From positions 124,001-188,000 of the forward strand of contig NZ_AYMU01000012.1 of assembly GCF_000633395.1 (NCBI RefSeq): a DNA stretch of 64,000 nt. Reading direction: 5' to 3'. The position numbers and the translations under genes were made by a program. This DNA is from Pseudomonas sp. PH1b (GTDB lineage: Bacteria > Pseudomonadota > Gammaproteobacteria > Pseudomonadales > Pseudomonadaceae). The notes below the pieces were generated by a model. That model had not been told where the DNA came from. It searched no databases and saw only the letters and a list, made by a program, of their open reading frames with translations. Each line of letters begins with the position of its first letter. The stretch's first letter is position 1. This document shows, piece after piece, positions 9,549 through 17,240 of the stretch.

Positions 9549-10784
9549 TCAGCCGGGGCTGGGCAAGGACCGGGCGTCGGCGTCCAGGCCGCGCTGCACG
9601 TACCAGGACAGCGGCAGGGTCAGCAGCAGGGTCGCGGCCAGGGCCATCACCGCCAGGGGAATCCCGGTGACGTCGCCGAGGCTGCCGAACAGCACCGGGG
9701 CCAGCGCCCCGCCGCCGATGGTGCCGGTGTAGAACAGCGAGAACGCCTGCTCGCGCTTGCCCGCTCCCGCGAGGTCCGGCACTGCGCCATAGAGCACCGA
9801 GGAGGTGCCGTTCAGCGCCAGCCCCAGCAGCGGCAGCATCACCATCAACCCCATATAGGGCAGGAACACCGCCAGCACGATCAGGCTGGCGGTGGTGAAC
9901 TCGGTGATCCACACGGTCTTCATCATGCCGATGCGCGCGCCGAGGTAGCCGCACAGCAGTTTGCCGAAGGCGCCGCCGACAAACAGCAAGGTCAGGGCCA
10001 GGCCGATACCGGCGGTGCCGGCGCCCTTGGCCTTGAGCAGGAACGGCAGGAACGTCAGGAAGCCCATGCGCACCGCGCTGTCCAGGGTGCCGGTGAGGAT
10101 CAGCGCCCGCAGGCCGCCGACCGAACCCTGGCCCTGGACGGTCTTCGGCGCTTTCTCCTGCATGGCCTGGGTCGCCGCCCGTGACGGGATCAGCCACCAC
10201 AGCGCCAGCGCAGCACCCAGCCCCAGGAGGCCGATCAGAGTCACGCTGGCGCGCCAGCTGATCACGGTCAGCAGCAGCCCCACCAGCCCGGGAATCAGGG
10301 TCTTGCCGATGTCCCCGGCGAAGTTGTACTGGGACAGCGCTTCCTTGACCCCGCCGCCAGCCTCATGGGTGTCGGTGATGATCGAGGACGCCAGCGGGTG
10401 CTGGGTACTGGCCCCCAGGCCGCCCAGCAGCAGCGCCAGGAGCAGCACCCCCAGCCCTCCCGCCTGGCCCGCCAGCAGGTAGGCCAGGCCGGCCAGGGCG
10501 GTGCCGCCCACCAGCAGGCGCTCGCGCCCCCAGCGCTTGGCGCCACGGCTGGCCAGCAACTGGAAGCCGGCCATCATCCCGGAATAGGCACCGCGCAGCA
10601 GGCCGATCTGGGCATAGCTCATGGCGAACTGCGCCTGCCAGATCGGCAGCAGCACATAGATCACGTCAGTCAGGCCGTCATGCACCGCGTGGGCGCCGCA
10701 ACCGGCCACCAGGGAACGGCGGCGCACCGACACATCGGACGCCGGCAATGCCTCCGGGGAGGCGTGATGTTTCAGGTCATTCAT
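9549..10784 (-). CDS. MFS transporter, possibly Fsr (fosmidomycin-resistance)-like
   Basis: A major facilitator superfamily protein of 411 residues with about twelve hydrophobic segments. The first segment (HAVHDGLTDVIYVLLPIW, near residues 27-44) and the following AQIGLLRGAYSGMMAGFQL resemble the Fsr fosmidomycin-efflux group as I remember it; this needs an alignment. An exporter for a phosphonate would serve both secretion and self-resistance. It is the third gene after MFS copy 2 and HDO copy 2, separated from the latter by about 100 bases. The start is uncertain: ATG at 10784 and TTG at 10802 both lack a strong ribosome-binding site. I chose the ATG. Confidence 0.8.
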   Translation of the reverse strand: MNDLKHHASPEALPASDVSVRRRSLVAGCGAHAVHDGLTDVIYVLLPIWQAQFAMSYAQIGLLRGAYSGMMAGFQLLASRGAKRWGRERLLVGGTALAGLAYLLAGQAGGLGVLLLALLLGGLGASTQHPLASSIITDTHEAGGGVKEALSQYNFAGDIGKTLIPGLVGLLLTVISWRASVTLIGLLGLGAALALWWLIPSRAATQAMQEKAPKTVQGQGSVGGLRALILTGTLDSAVRMGFLTFLPFLLKAKGAGTAGIGLALTLLFVGGAFGKLLCGYLGARIGMMKTVWITEFTTASLIVLAVFLPYMGLMVMLPLLGLALNGTSSVLYGAVPDLAGAGKREQAFSLFYTGTIGGGALAPVLFGSLGDVTGIPLAVMALAATLLLTLPLSWYVQRGLDADARSLPSPG

Positions 10785-10886
10785 TGTCGAGGCAGGCTGC
10801 AAAATGAAAAGGAAGGGTCAATCAGCAACAGGATAGGCGAGCCTGGGTCAGCCACAAGCCCCGTTGCCGGGGCCGGGCCGGAACCA

Positions 10887-11711
10887 TCAACGCAGCAGCT
10901 GGGCACAGTCGCGCATTACCCGAGCCTTGCGCTGCAGGTATTCAGCGAAGATTTCCCGCGCCGCCTGCGGGTCGACCCGCACCTGCATGGCATCGACGAA
11001 CTCGTTGACCGCCGCCACCGCATGGGCGAAGTGATTGCTCTCGGTGCCGCCGGTGTGCACCGTGACCCAGGCCACGGTGGTGCGCGCCTTCTCTGCCGGC
11101 ACCCCCATGTCGCGGACGAACCACTGCTTGTACAGCGGGTGGATGAACTCCACTTCGCCGTGGGTGTAGACCTCGTGGATCAGGGTGGTCAGCAGGCCTT
11201 GCAGCAGGTCGCGGTCACGCAGGCGGCGGAAATCCGTCCAGTCCTTGAAGCCCTGGGCCGAAGGCAGGCAGTTTTCCTTGAGCAGCCACTGGTCATCACC
11301 GCAGATGGGCGTGGCCATGTTGTAGAACAGGTCCGAGTGCAGGGTGTTGCCCAGAGCGCCCAGGTCTTCATCGGTGATCCGCTGCAGGCTGCCGCAGGCC
11401 CGGTACAAACCGTCGGCCGCTGCCGAGCCCTGCCCGGAACGGGCCAGCAAGGTGATGCGGTTGGCCAGCCCAGACACACTGGTGGCGGAGTTGTTGGTCT
11501 TCGACCAGCTGGCGAAGAACTTGCGCAGCACCGCAGGCTCGTGGCGACGGGAGGTGAGCTTCTCGAAGGCATGCTCGATGTCCACCAGGGCGCCCTCTTC
11601 GCTCCAGAACGCCTCGAACAGCGCATGCTTCAAGACACTGGCCGGCATGTCGTTCAACACAGGTTCGACAATCTTCAGCAACTGGCTCTGCCGGGTCAGT
11701 ACGTTATTCAT
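10887..11711 (-). CDS. Heme-oxygenase-like diiron (HDO/TenA-like) enzyme, copy 2
   Basis: A 274-residue paralogue of the protein at 6194-7024. The candidate ligands align one for one: E115 (EDLGALG), H125, E180 (LIHEVYTHGE), H219, E224 and H227 (HTGGTESNH). The block NMATPICGDDQW matches RMASAICGSDNW in copy 1. The same H-x4-E-x2-H variant is present. Both copies keep a full ligand set, so neither looks like a dead pseudoenzyme; they may act at consecutive steps or as a heterodimer (inference). The ATG at 11711 lies two bases after the stop of the upstream MFS gene, with its ribosome-binding site (GAGGTGA) inside that gene, so the two are probably translationally coupled. A longer open frame to 12923 is only a shadow of the MFS gene. 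Confidence 0.7.
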   Translation of the reverse strand: MNNVLTRQSQLLKIVEPVLNDMPASVLKHALFEAFWSEEGALVDIEHAFEKLTSRRHEPAVLRKFFASWSKTNNSATSVSGLANRITLLARSGQGSAAADGLYRACGSLQRITDEDLGALGNTLHSDLFYNMATPICGDDQWLLKENCLPSAQGFKDWTDFRRLRDRDLLQGLLTTLIHEVYTHGEVEFIHPLYKQWFVRDMGVPAEKARTTVAWVTVHTGGTESNHFAHAVAAVNEFVDAMQVRVDPQAAREIFAEYLQRKARVMRDCAQLLR

Positions 11712-11713
11712 GG

Positions 11714-12940
11714 TCACCTCACGTATTCCTTGTTGGATGATGAATCTATCGGGTTGGACGGTCCGCGAGCGGCGACCGGGGTTTCGGGTTTGAGGGGCTT
11801 CCAGCCGCCCCAGGCAATCAGCAACGACAACACTTGGAACAGCACGATCAGCGCCACGCAGCCCGGCCAGCCCCAATGGCTCCAGAACAAGGCCGGGACC
11901 ACGGCGCCAAAGCTGCCGCCCAGGTAGTAGCAGGTCAGATACAGGCCCACGGCGCCGGCCTTGTTGTGGCCGGCGGTGGCGGTGGTAAAGGAGTTGGCGG
12001 CGGCCTGGGCCAGGAACACCCCGGTGGAGCTCAGGGCCAGGCCCAGCACGATCAGCCACAGCGACGCCAGCAGGGTCAGGGCCGAACCGCAGACCCCGAG
12101 CAACGCCGCGGCCACCAGCAGCTCGGCCTGGGGCCGCGACTTGCTCAAGCGCCCGGCGATGGGAATGACCACCAGGGCCAGCAGGAACACGCTGTAGATC
12201 GCCCCCAGGGCGGCGGCGCCCAGATCGAAGGGTGCCTGGCTCAGGTAGAGCCCGGCGTAGGTAAAGGTGGCCACTTGCGAAAACAGCACGCAAAAACCCA
12301 CGCCGTAGGCCGCCAGCAAGGGCCGCCGACACAGCTCGCGCAGCCCGCTGAGGCCGCTGGTTGCCCGGCGCACGGCCAAGGGAGGATTGGCCGGCAGCAG
12401 GAAATGAATGGCCACACCAATCAGCAGGCTCAGGCCCCCGAGCAGGACAAAGGCTTCGCGCCAGCCCACATATTCCGTCATGAAACCGCTGATGAAACGC
12501 CCGGCAAAGCCGCCCAGCACGGTGCCGGCGACATACAGGCTGGTGACCTCGGTGACGGTGCCGCCGCTCCAGCGGTCGCCGATGTAGGCCACGCTGGTGG
12601 CAAAGACCACCGGAATCAGCATGCCTTCGACCAGGCGCCAGACCAGCAACTGGGCAAAGCTTGCGGCATAGGCCGCCAGCACCGCCGGTACCGCCAGCAG
12701 CAAGGCAGCCATCACAATCACCCGGCGCTGATCGAAACGCCTGGTGCAGCGGCTGACGAAAGGTGCGGTGAACGCCACTGCCAGGGTGCTGACCGTGATG
12801 CTCCAGCCGGCCTCGCGGATGCTCACCTGAAAGCTCTGGGCCAATTCCTGGAGAATGCCCTGGGTCGCATACAGGTTGAGAAATGCCGCACAACCACACA
12901 AAAACAGCGCGATGCGAGCACAATGCTGACGCGAATTCAT
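11714..12940 (-). CDS. MFS transporter (YnfM/AraJ-like)
   Basis: A 408-residue major facilitator protein with about twelve membrane segments. The N-terminus MNSRQHCARIALFLCGCAAF enters the first segment, and the stretch NLYATQGILQELAQSF is typical of the YnfM-like drug/H+ antiporter group. RFDQRRVIVMAALLL corresponds to the conserved loop 2-3 region. It is the first gene of an operon with HDO copy 2 and MFS copy 1 and is divergent from lysR copy 2. Likely roles are export of the end product or an intermediate, or precursor uptake (inference). ATG 12940 is preceded by GAGAGGTTTC, a good ribosome-binding site. Confidence 0.85.
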   Translation of the reverse strand: MNSRQHCARIALFLCGCAAFLNLYATQGILQELAQSFQVSIREAGWSITVSTLAVAFTAPFVSRCTRRFDQRRVIVMAALLLAVPAVLAAYAASFAQLLVWRLVEGMLIPVVFATSVAYIGDRWSGGTVTEVTSLYVAGTVLGGFAGRFISGFMTEYVGWREAFVLLGGLSLLIGVAIHFLLPANPPLAVRRATSGLSGLRELCRRPLLAAYGVGFCVLFSQVATFTYAGLYLSQAPFDLGAAALGAIYSVFLLALVVIPIAGRLSKSRPQAELLVAAALLGVCGSALTLLASLWLIVLGLALSSTGVFLAQAAANSFTTATAGHNKAGAVGLYLTCYYLGGSFGAVVPALFWSHWGWPGCVALIVLFQVLSLLIAWGGWKPLKPETPVAARGPSNPIDSSSNKEYVR

Positions 12941-12996
12941 GAAACCTCTCGTTTTATGAGCAAAGGCCTTTATAAAATACGTCGCCAAGCCAAGAC

Positions 12997-13023
12997 CAAT
13001 ACCGAATTCAGACCGATCAATAC
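12997..13023. promoter_or_regulatory. Direct-repeat element upstream of lysR copy 2
   Basis: Two exact CAATAC hexamers at 12997-13002 and 13018-13023, 21 bp apart, lie in the 95-base divergent region between MFS copy 2 and lysR copy 2, about 39 bases before the lysR ATG. The spacing and position match the element at 8500-8526, which makes a shared LysR operator likely. Confidence 0.45.
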
Positions 13024-13035
13024 CCAGGGAACAGG

Positions 13036-13983
13036 ATGCTCGATCTACGCAGGTTGCGTTATTTTCTGACGGTCGCCGAAGAGCTGCACTTTGGTCGCGC
13101 CGCCCTGCGCCTGCACCTGGCGCAACCGCCGTTGACCCGGCAGATTTCAACCCTGGAAACCGAGCTGGGCTTTCGCCTGTTCGACCGCACCAGCCGTACC
13201 GTGACCCTCACCGCCCAGGGCCGGCATTTCCTGCCGTACGCCCGGGCGGTGCTGGAACAGGTGGACCTGGCCCAGGTCATGGCCGGCAAGCTGGCCGCCG
13301 GCTGCGCCGGGCAACTGGCCCTGGGCTACGCCAGTTCCATCGCCCTCTCGGACCTGTTCAGCCAGGCGATCCAGGCCTTCGCCCAACGCTTCCCGGACGT
13401 GCAATTGACCCTGGTGGAAGGCGCTTCGGTCAGCCAGTGGTCGCAGCTTATCGACGGGCGCATCGATATTGGCCTGAGCCGGATGCAGCCTCCCGGCGAG
13501 CACAGTGAAATCCAGGCCCTGTCTCTGGGAGACGAGCCGCTGGTGGCGGCCATCTCCAGTGACAGCCCCCTGGCCATGCGGGACCAGGTGACCCTGGCCG
13601 AACTCAGCGAACATCCCCTGATTCTGTTTCCGGCCGACTACGGTTCTGGATTGAACGAGGCGATCGAACAGTTGTACCGGCGCAACGGCCTGGCCCTGCG
13701 CCCTGGCCCCAGCGGGCGCCAGATCACGTCAATCATCGCTCTGGTGGCTGCCGGCCAGGGCATCGCCCTGGTGCCGCGCTGCACCCAGACCCTGGCGAAA
13801 AAAGGCGTGACCTACCGGCCCCTGGCGGCCGCGGACGCCACCGCGCAGTTGCTGGTATTGACCCGTCGCCAGGGGCACAGCCCACTGGTGGAGGCCTTCA
13901 TGGGGGTACTCGACGAACTGCTGCAGGCGCAACCGAAAACAACGGGGATACTGCTTTCGCCCCCAGGCCAAGCAAGCCAGTAA
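13036..13983 (+). CDS. LysR-family transcriptional regulator, copy 2
   Basis: A 315-residue LysR-type regulator paralogous to the one at 8541. Its N-terminal helix-turn-helix (MLDLRRLRYFLTVAEE, AALRLHLAQPPLTRQISTLE) differs from copy 1 at only a few positions, while the effector-binding domain has diverged more. It is divergent from the MFS-HDO-MFS operon and probably controls it. With copy 1 it makes a symmetrical locus in which each half has a regulator, an HDO enzyme and further genes. CAGGG precedes the ATG closely. Confidence 0.9.
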   Translation: MLDLRRLRYFLTVAEELHFGRAALRLHLAQPPLTRQISTLETELGFRLFDRTSRTVTLTAQGRHFLPYARAVLEQVDLAQVMAGKLAAGCAGQLALGYASSIALSDLFSQAIQAFAQRFPDVQLTLVEGASVSQWSQLIDGRIDIGLSRMQPPGEHSEIQALSLGDEPLVAAISSDSPLAMRDQVTLAELSEHPLILFPADYGSGLNEAIEQLYRRNGLALRPGPSGRQITSIIALVAAGQGIALVPRCTQTLAKKGVTYRPLAAADATAQLLVLTRRQGHSPLVEAFMGVLDELLQAQPKTTGILLSPPGQASQ

Positions 13984-14148
13984 AGCGCCACCCCTAGGCT
14001 CCCCCGCATGCAAATGACGGGTTTGTGCCCTATGGAATGGCCATTCTGGCTTTGAGTTTTATTGACCTGAAGAATCCGCCCAACACGTCAGACCTATACT
14101 GAAAAATAGGGAGCCGATTTCCCTGCTGTGACCGATGAGGTGATGTGA

Positions 14149-14388
14149 TTGGGCTGGAATAGTAACGATGGCAAGTGCTATCAGGGCAAGCTGTTCAAGG
14201 TATTCGTTTCGCTCAACGAATCACTGGAGATAGAGGACTACATCGATCACTTCCTGCGAACCCGCGGGTATGAACTGACAGAGGCAAACAGGAAGAAGAT
14301 CGCCGAAAAACTTGAGCATATTGCAGACCGGTCTCACCACGCGCTCAGTGAACTGGACCATTGGCTGGACATTCAATTCAGCGGGTAG
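14149..14388 (+). CDS. Small hypothetical protein
   Basis: A possible 79-residue soluble, acidic, helical protein (LEIEDYIDHFLRTRGYEL, then KKIAEKLEHIADRSHHAL). I do not recognise the family. No ATG exists; the start is a TTG at 14149 with a good ribosome-binding site (GAGGTGA) 5-6 bases upstream. A strong terminator follows at 14481, and a TATACT box lies about 55 bases upstream, supporting an independent transcription unit. It sits in the strip of small orphan genes between the phosphonate locus and tRNA-Pro. Confidence 0.55.
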   Translation: MGWNSNDGKCYQGKLFKVFVSLNESLEIEDYIDHFLRTRGYELTEANRKKIAEKLEHIADRSHHALSELDHWLDIQFSG

Positions 14389-14480
14389 GACCTCACGACA
14401 GGAGCTTGCCGGAACGGATGAGCCGAAAGGAGAAAAGCTGCATGGGGCAATTGGAAACCTCAGCGGCTCCTGAAATGAAC

Positions 14481-14510
14481 AACCCAGCCGATGGCTGGGT
14501 TGTTTATTTT
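14481..14510 (+). terminator. Rho-independent terminator
   Basis: A perfect 9-bp stem (AACCCAGCC / GGCTGGGTT, loop GAT) is followed by GTTTATTTT on the plus strand. It ends the small gene at 14149-14388; its tail overlaps the end of the minus-strand gene at 14504-14689. Confidence 0.85.
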
Positions 14511-14689
14511 CTGGGAAGTTCTTTTCCCGTGACTTCCAGATATTTCTGCTTGTATTTCTCGGTCATTTTATCCGCATAACCAGCCGCCGACTTTGTTGCA
14601 TCCTTTGCCGAGCCGCCCCCTGATTTACCGGCGATGTAGCCACTCAAGGCCTGACCGGCAAAGAACTTCCATGCTTCAATTTCACTCAT
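14504..14689 (-). CDS. Small hypothetical protein, lysine/alanine rich
   Basis: A 61-residue protein starting MSEIEAWKFFAGQALSGYIA, followed by a Gly-Ser-Ala rich middle (GKSGGGSAKDATKSAAGYAD) and a basic C-terminus. It has an excellent ribosome-binding site, GGAGGATAAGAGC-ATG, which makes it a credible gene despite its size. I do not recognise the family. It has no signal peptide; the first 20 residues could form an amphipathic helix. It is convergent with the small gene at 14149. Confidence 0.6.
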   Translation of the reverse strand: MSEIEAWKFFAGQALSGYIAGKSGGGSAKDATKSAAGYADKMTEKYKQKYLEVTGKELPRK

Positions 14690-14925
14690 GCTCTTATCCT
14701 CCAATTTGAACAGGGAACCTAACACCCACCCTGGATGCAGACAACCCGCGACATGGAAACCGATCAGCAAAGGAATGCGAGCTCTCCAGCCTGAAGAAGC
14801 TGTCGGTGAGTGACAGGCATATACCCTTGGTGGGCGGTTCGCCTTGCAAGACAGTCGAGCTCAGCTAGCAAGACACAGGTGGTAATGTATTCGCACTGCC
14901 CTCCCCCCTGCAGAAGCCTTTTCCG

Positions 14926-15135
14926 ATGACCAAGAAACACCCGGCGGACACCAACGCCGCCACAGCCGCTGACATCGAACGCTCCATTCAAGCCCTCAAT
15001 AAAATGGCGGAACGCCTGTGGGGGGACGGTCGAGAAGTAGAGGCAAAGGCTCTCCTGGACGCCCTGGATGGGTTAAACAGGGCACTGGACCGAATCAGAA
15101 TTGGCGAAAGCCGCAGGCTCAAGACACTCCATTGA
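14926..15135 (+). CDS. Small hypothetical protein
   Basis: A 69-residue hydrophilic, helical protein (IERSIQALNKMAERLWGDGREVEAKALLDALDGL shown from about residue 18). The heptad-like spacing of Leu and Ala suggests a short helical bundle or coiled coil. The ribosome-binding site is weak. No family is recognised, and there is no signal peptide or membrane segment. It may be a genuine orphan of the accessory strip next to tRNA-Pro. Confidence 0.45.
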   Translation: MTKKHPADTNAATAADIERSIQALNKMAERLWGDGREVEAKALLDALDGLNRALDRIRIGESRRLKTLH

Positions 15136-15552
15136 AATAGCCACGGCACACCAACCTGGCGTGGAGCTCGGTCAAGAAAACTCAAGGCTTCGGCATTTAC
15201 CGAGGCCCAAATAACCTGAAGTGAATGCAAAAGCCCAACCCAGCCCCCGGACTTTGTGCACTCGCCCTGCTCGTCGACGCAGCAGACGCCAGGAAATCGA
15301 TCTGCCGCCGGCTCCACTGCTGATGGATCGACCCAGCACAGGGCTTCAGGAATCTGGAATGCCAGGCAACCCTCTCCATCCCTATCCGGCAAACAATGTG
15401 AAATTCTTCACAGTTATGGAGCGTCAGGGTTGAAGGTCAATAATTGACCAAATTATATTTTTTCTCGCCCGAGCGCTCATTTCTAATACGGATATTGTTC
15501 TGCGCCAGCTCGGGCCCCTCTGTGCGCAGGCAATCAAACATTGAGGTTTGCC
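15136..15552. other. Intergenic region with palindrome ahead of a secreted-protein gene
   Basis: About 417 bases without a convincing gene. The last 130 bases turn AT-rich and contain a perfect palindrome GGTCAAT-A-ATTGACC at 15435-15449, roughly 105 bases before the next start. This could be an operator for a dimeric regulator of the secreted protein at 15553. Overlapping short open frames here lack ribosome-binding sites. Confidence 0.4.
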
Positions 15553-15927
15553 ATGCGTCTCTCCAAACTCGTGCCAGTCACCGCTCTGTTCAGCCTGTTC
15601 GCCCTGAATGCCCACGCCGCCGACCTGACCGCCCTGACAGGCGCCCTTGGATCGGTTCTAGGAGGGGCCAGCAACACCACGGCCAATGCAAACAACACCT
15701 CCTGCCAGCAACAGATCCGCGACCTGCAGGCAAACATCAATGCTGCCAATGCCAAGGGTGATACCTTGCGAGCGAATGCCTTTCAGGCAGCCCTGACGCA
15801 GACCAACAAAAGCTGCAGCGGTGCCAACTACAACGCTCAGACTCAGGTGGACACCAACTCCCAGCGCCAGCAGAACATGAACAAGGCCGCAGATGCGATT
15901 AACGCCATTGGAGGCCTGTTCAAATAA
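15553..15927 (+). CDS. Small exported protein
   Basis: A 124-residue protein with a clear Sec signal peptide (hydrophobic core VTALFSLFAL and cleavage after AHA, near residue 22). The mature part is Asn/Ala/Gln rich with two Cys residues that could form a disulfide, and ends in INAIGGLFK. I do not recognise the family. GAGG lies 6-7 bases before the ATG, an AT-rich promoter region precedes it, and a strong terminator follows directly, so it is a single-gene unit. A periplasmic or surface location is likely. Confidence 0.7.
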   Translation: MRLSKLVPVTALFSLFALNAHAADLTALTGALGSVLGGASNTTANANNTSCQQQIRDLQANINAANAKGDTLRANAFQAALTQTNKSCSGANYNAQTQVDTNSQRQQNMNKAADAINAIGGLFK

Positions 15928-15943
15928 ACCGGAATGCCCTCTG

Positions 15944-15970
15944 AAAAGGCCCGCGCTTGCGGGCTTTTTT
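15944..15970 (+). terminator. Rho-independent terminator
   Basis: Stem GCCCGC / GCGGGC with loop GCTT, extended by A-T pairs and followed by TTTTTT, directly after the exported-protein gene. Confidence 0.9.
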
Positions 15971-16433
15971 CTGCCAGTCCAAGAGGCGGCGGTTACTCGA
16001 CCAAGGCGAATTCGTCATTCAAGTCAGCGAACGACAAAGAATCCAGCCCTCCCCCAAAAAAGCGAATGTTGCTGTCCAGAGGAGAGAACGGATTCAAGTT
16101 CGTTGAAATGCCCTGCAGCGCATCGGCAAAGTGGGTTGCCGATCGTATGAATGATTCGCTAGGGAAAAGAACCTCGGCGAGCGAGACCCGATCCTGGCCA
16201 GAGAAGTAGCTGTGAACGCTATTGCCTGGCTTTGTACCGGTCCTGCCAGGCACTGAAGTACAAGGCTATAGCAAACGAGAAAGAGGAAGAGAGGCCATCA
16301 ATAAAGCATCGATCAGGAGTTGACGCGAGCCTGCACTGGCAGTGCCAAGAGGGAAAGCGAAGCCTCTCCCTGCAGATGTCCCAGACATGAAAAAGCCCAA
16401 CCTGTGAAGATTGGGCTAAGTCATTGAATAATA
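15971..16433. other. Stretch without a convincing gene next to tRNA-Pro
   Basis: About 460 bases. A minus-strand open frame at 15993-16253 (86 codons, ending in SLSFADLNDEFALVE) has a somewhat protein-like composition but no ribosome-binding site or recognisable family. It may be the remnant of a truncated gene. This stretch lies immediately 3' of tRNA-Pro, the side on which integrating elements insert. I see no integrase and no second copy of the tRNA end. Confidence 0.4.
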
Positions 16434-16510
16434 TGGTCGGGACGGAGTGATTCGAACACTCGACCCCTAGCACCCCATGCTAGTGCGCTACCGGACTGCG
16501 CTACGCCCCG
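16434..16510 (-). tRNA. tRNA-Pro (anticodon GGG)
   Basis: A 77-base cloverleaf with the 3' CCA encoded. The acceptor stem pairs CGGGGCG with CGTCCCG (one G-U), the anticodon stem CTAGC/GCTAG encloses ATGGGGT giving anticodon GGG, and the T loop is TTCGAAT. It lies next to merR-ihfA. Its 3' end points to the accessory region. Confidence 0.97.
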
Positions 16511-16597
16511 ACTAGGCGTGAAACCTGTTTCACTTCTCAGGAAACGTTGAGGAATATACCGCAACCTTTTGAAAAGTGGAAGTATTTAAACACTGAA

Positions 16598-16954
16598 TTA
16601 TTTCTTGAGCACCACAAGCACATCTTCCAGCTCGGAAATCATCTGGCGGATCAGTTGCTTGTACTGAGTGGTGTCGTCTTTGGCCTCATCACCAGACAAA
16701 CGCAGGCGCGCGCCGCCGATGGTGAACCCCTGATCGTACAGCAACGCACGGATCTGCCGGATCATCAGCACATCCTGGCGCTGATAATACCGGCGATTTC
16801 CGCGGCGTTTGACGGGGTTGAGTTGAGGAAACTCCTGCTCCCAATAACGCAGCACATGCGGCTTGACCGCACAGAGCTCACTGACCTCACCAATGGTGAA
16901 GTAGCGTTTACCCGGGATGACCGGGAGCTCGTCGTTATGACTTGGTTCCAGCAT
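16598..16954 (-). CDS. MerR-family transcriptional regulator
   Basis: A 118-residue MerR-type protein. The winged helix-turn-helix is at about residues 19-90 (RYFTIGEVSELCAVKPHVLRYWEQ, then RRYYQRQDVLMIRQI), followed by a short C-terminal helix (QLIRQMISELEDVLVVLKK) for dimerisation and no sizeable effector domain. It is conserved directly after ihfA in pseudomonads (family knowledge), but its effector and targets are not evident. The ATG at 16954 lies inside the end of ihfA (20-base overlap) with TTGAGG just upstream, so translation is probably coupled. Confidence 0.9.
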   Translation of the reverse strand: MLEPSHNDELPVIPGKRYFTIGEVSELCAVKPHVLRYWEQEFPQLNPVKRRGNRRYYQRQDVLMIRQIRALLYDQGFTIGGARLRLSGDEAKDDTTQYKQLIRQMISELEDVLVVLKK

Positions 16955-17237
16955 AAGCCTCAACTCGGGCCTTCAACTTCTGCCCTGGACGAAAGGTGAC
17001 CACACGGCGAGCCGTGATCGGGATTTCTTCACCCGTTTTCGGGTTGCGGCCAGGACGCTGGCGTTTATCCCGAAGGTCGAAGTTACCGAAACCGGACAAT
17101 TTGACCTGTTCGTTGTCTTCGAGAGCGTGCCTGATTTCTTCAAAGAATAGCTCGACCAATTCCTTGGCCTCGCGTTTATTCAGGCCTAGCTCTTCGTAGA
17201 GACGTTCGGCCATTTCAGCTTTCGTCAGAGCCCCCAT
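16935..17237 (-). CDS. ihfA: Integration host factor alpha subunit
   Basis: A 100-residue HU/IHF-family DNA-bending protein that pairs with IhfB to bend DNA at specific sites in recombination, replication and sigma-54 promoters. The sequence starts MGALTKAEMAERLYEELGL and has the family signature around GFGNFDLRDKRQRPGRNPKTGE, including the Pro that intercalates at the beta-arm tip. The length matches the family. It lies three bases after pheT, and the thrS-infC-rpmI-rplT-pheST-ihfA order is conserved in gamma-proteobacteria. Confidence 0.98.
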   Translation of the reverse strand: MGALTKAEMAERLYEELGLNKREAKELVELFFEEIRHALEDNEQVKLSGFGNFDLRDKRQRPGRNPKTGEEIPITARRVVTFRPGQKLKARVEAYAGTKS

Positions 17238-17240
17238 ACG

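Noticed and set aside
10887..12923. A 678-codon minus-strand frame that would fuse HDO copy 2 to a long N-terminal extension
   Set aside because: The extension lies antiphase over the MFS gene at 11714-12940, which has clear membrane segments and a good start; the HDO start at 11711 has its own ribosome-binding site.
15993..16253. 86-codon minus-strand ORF beside tRNA-Pro
   Set aside because: No ribosome-binding site, no recognised domain, unclear start; only mentioned as a possible gene remnant.
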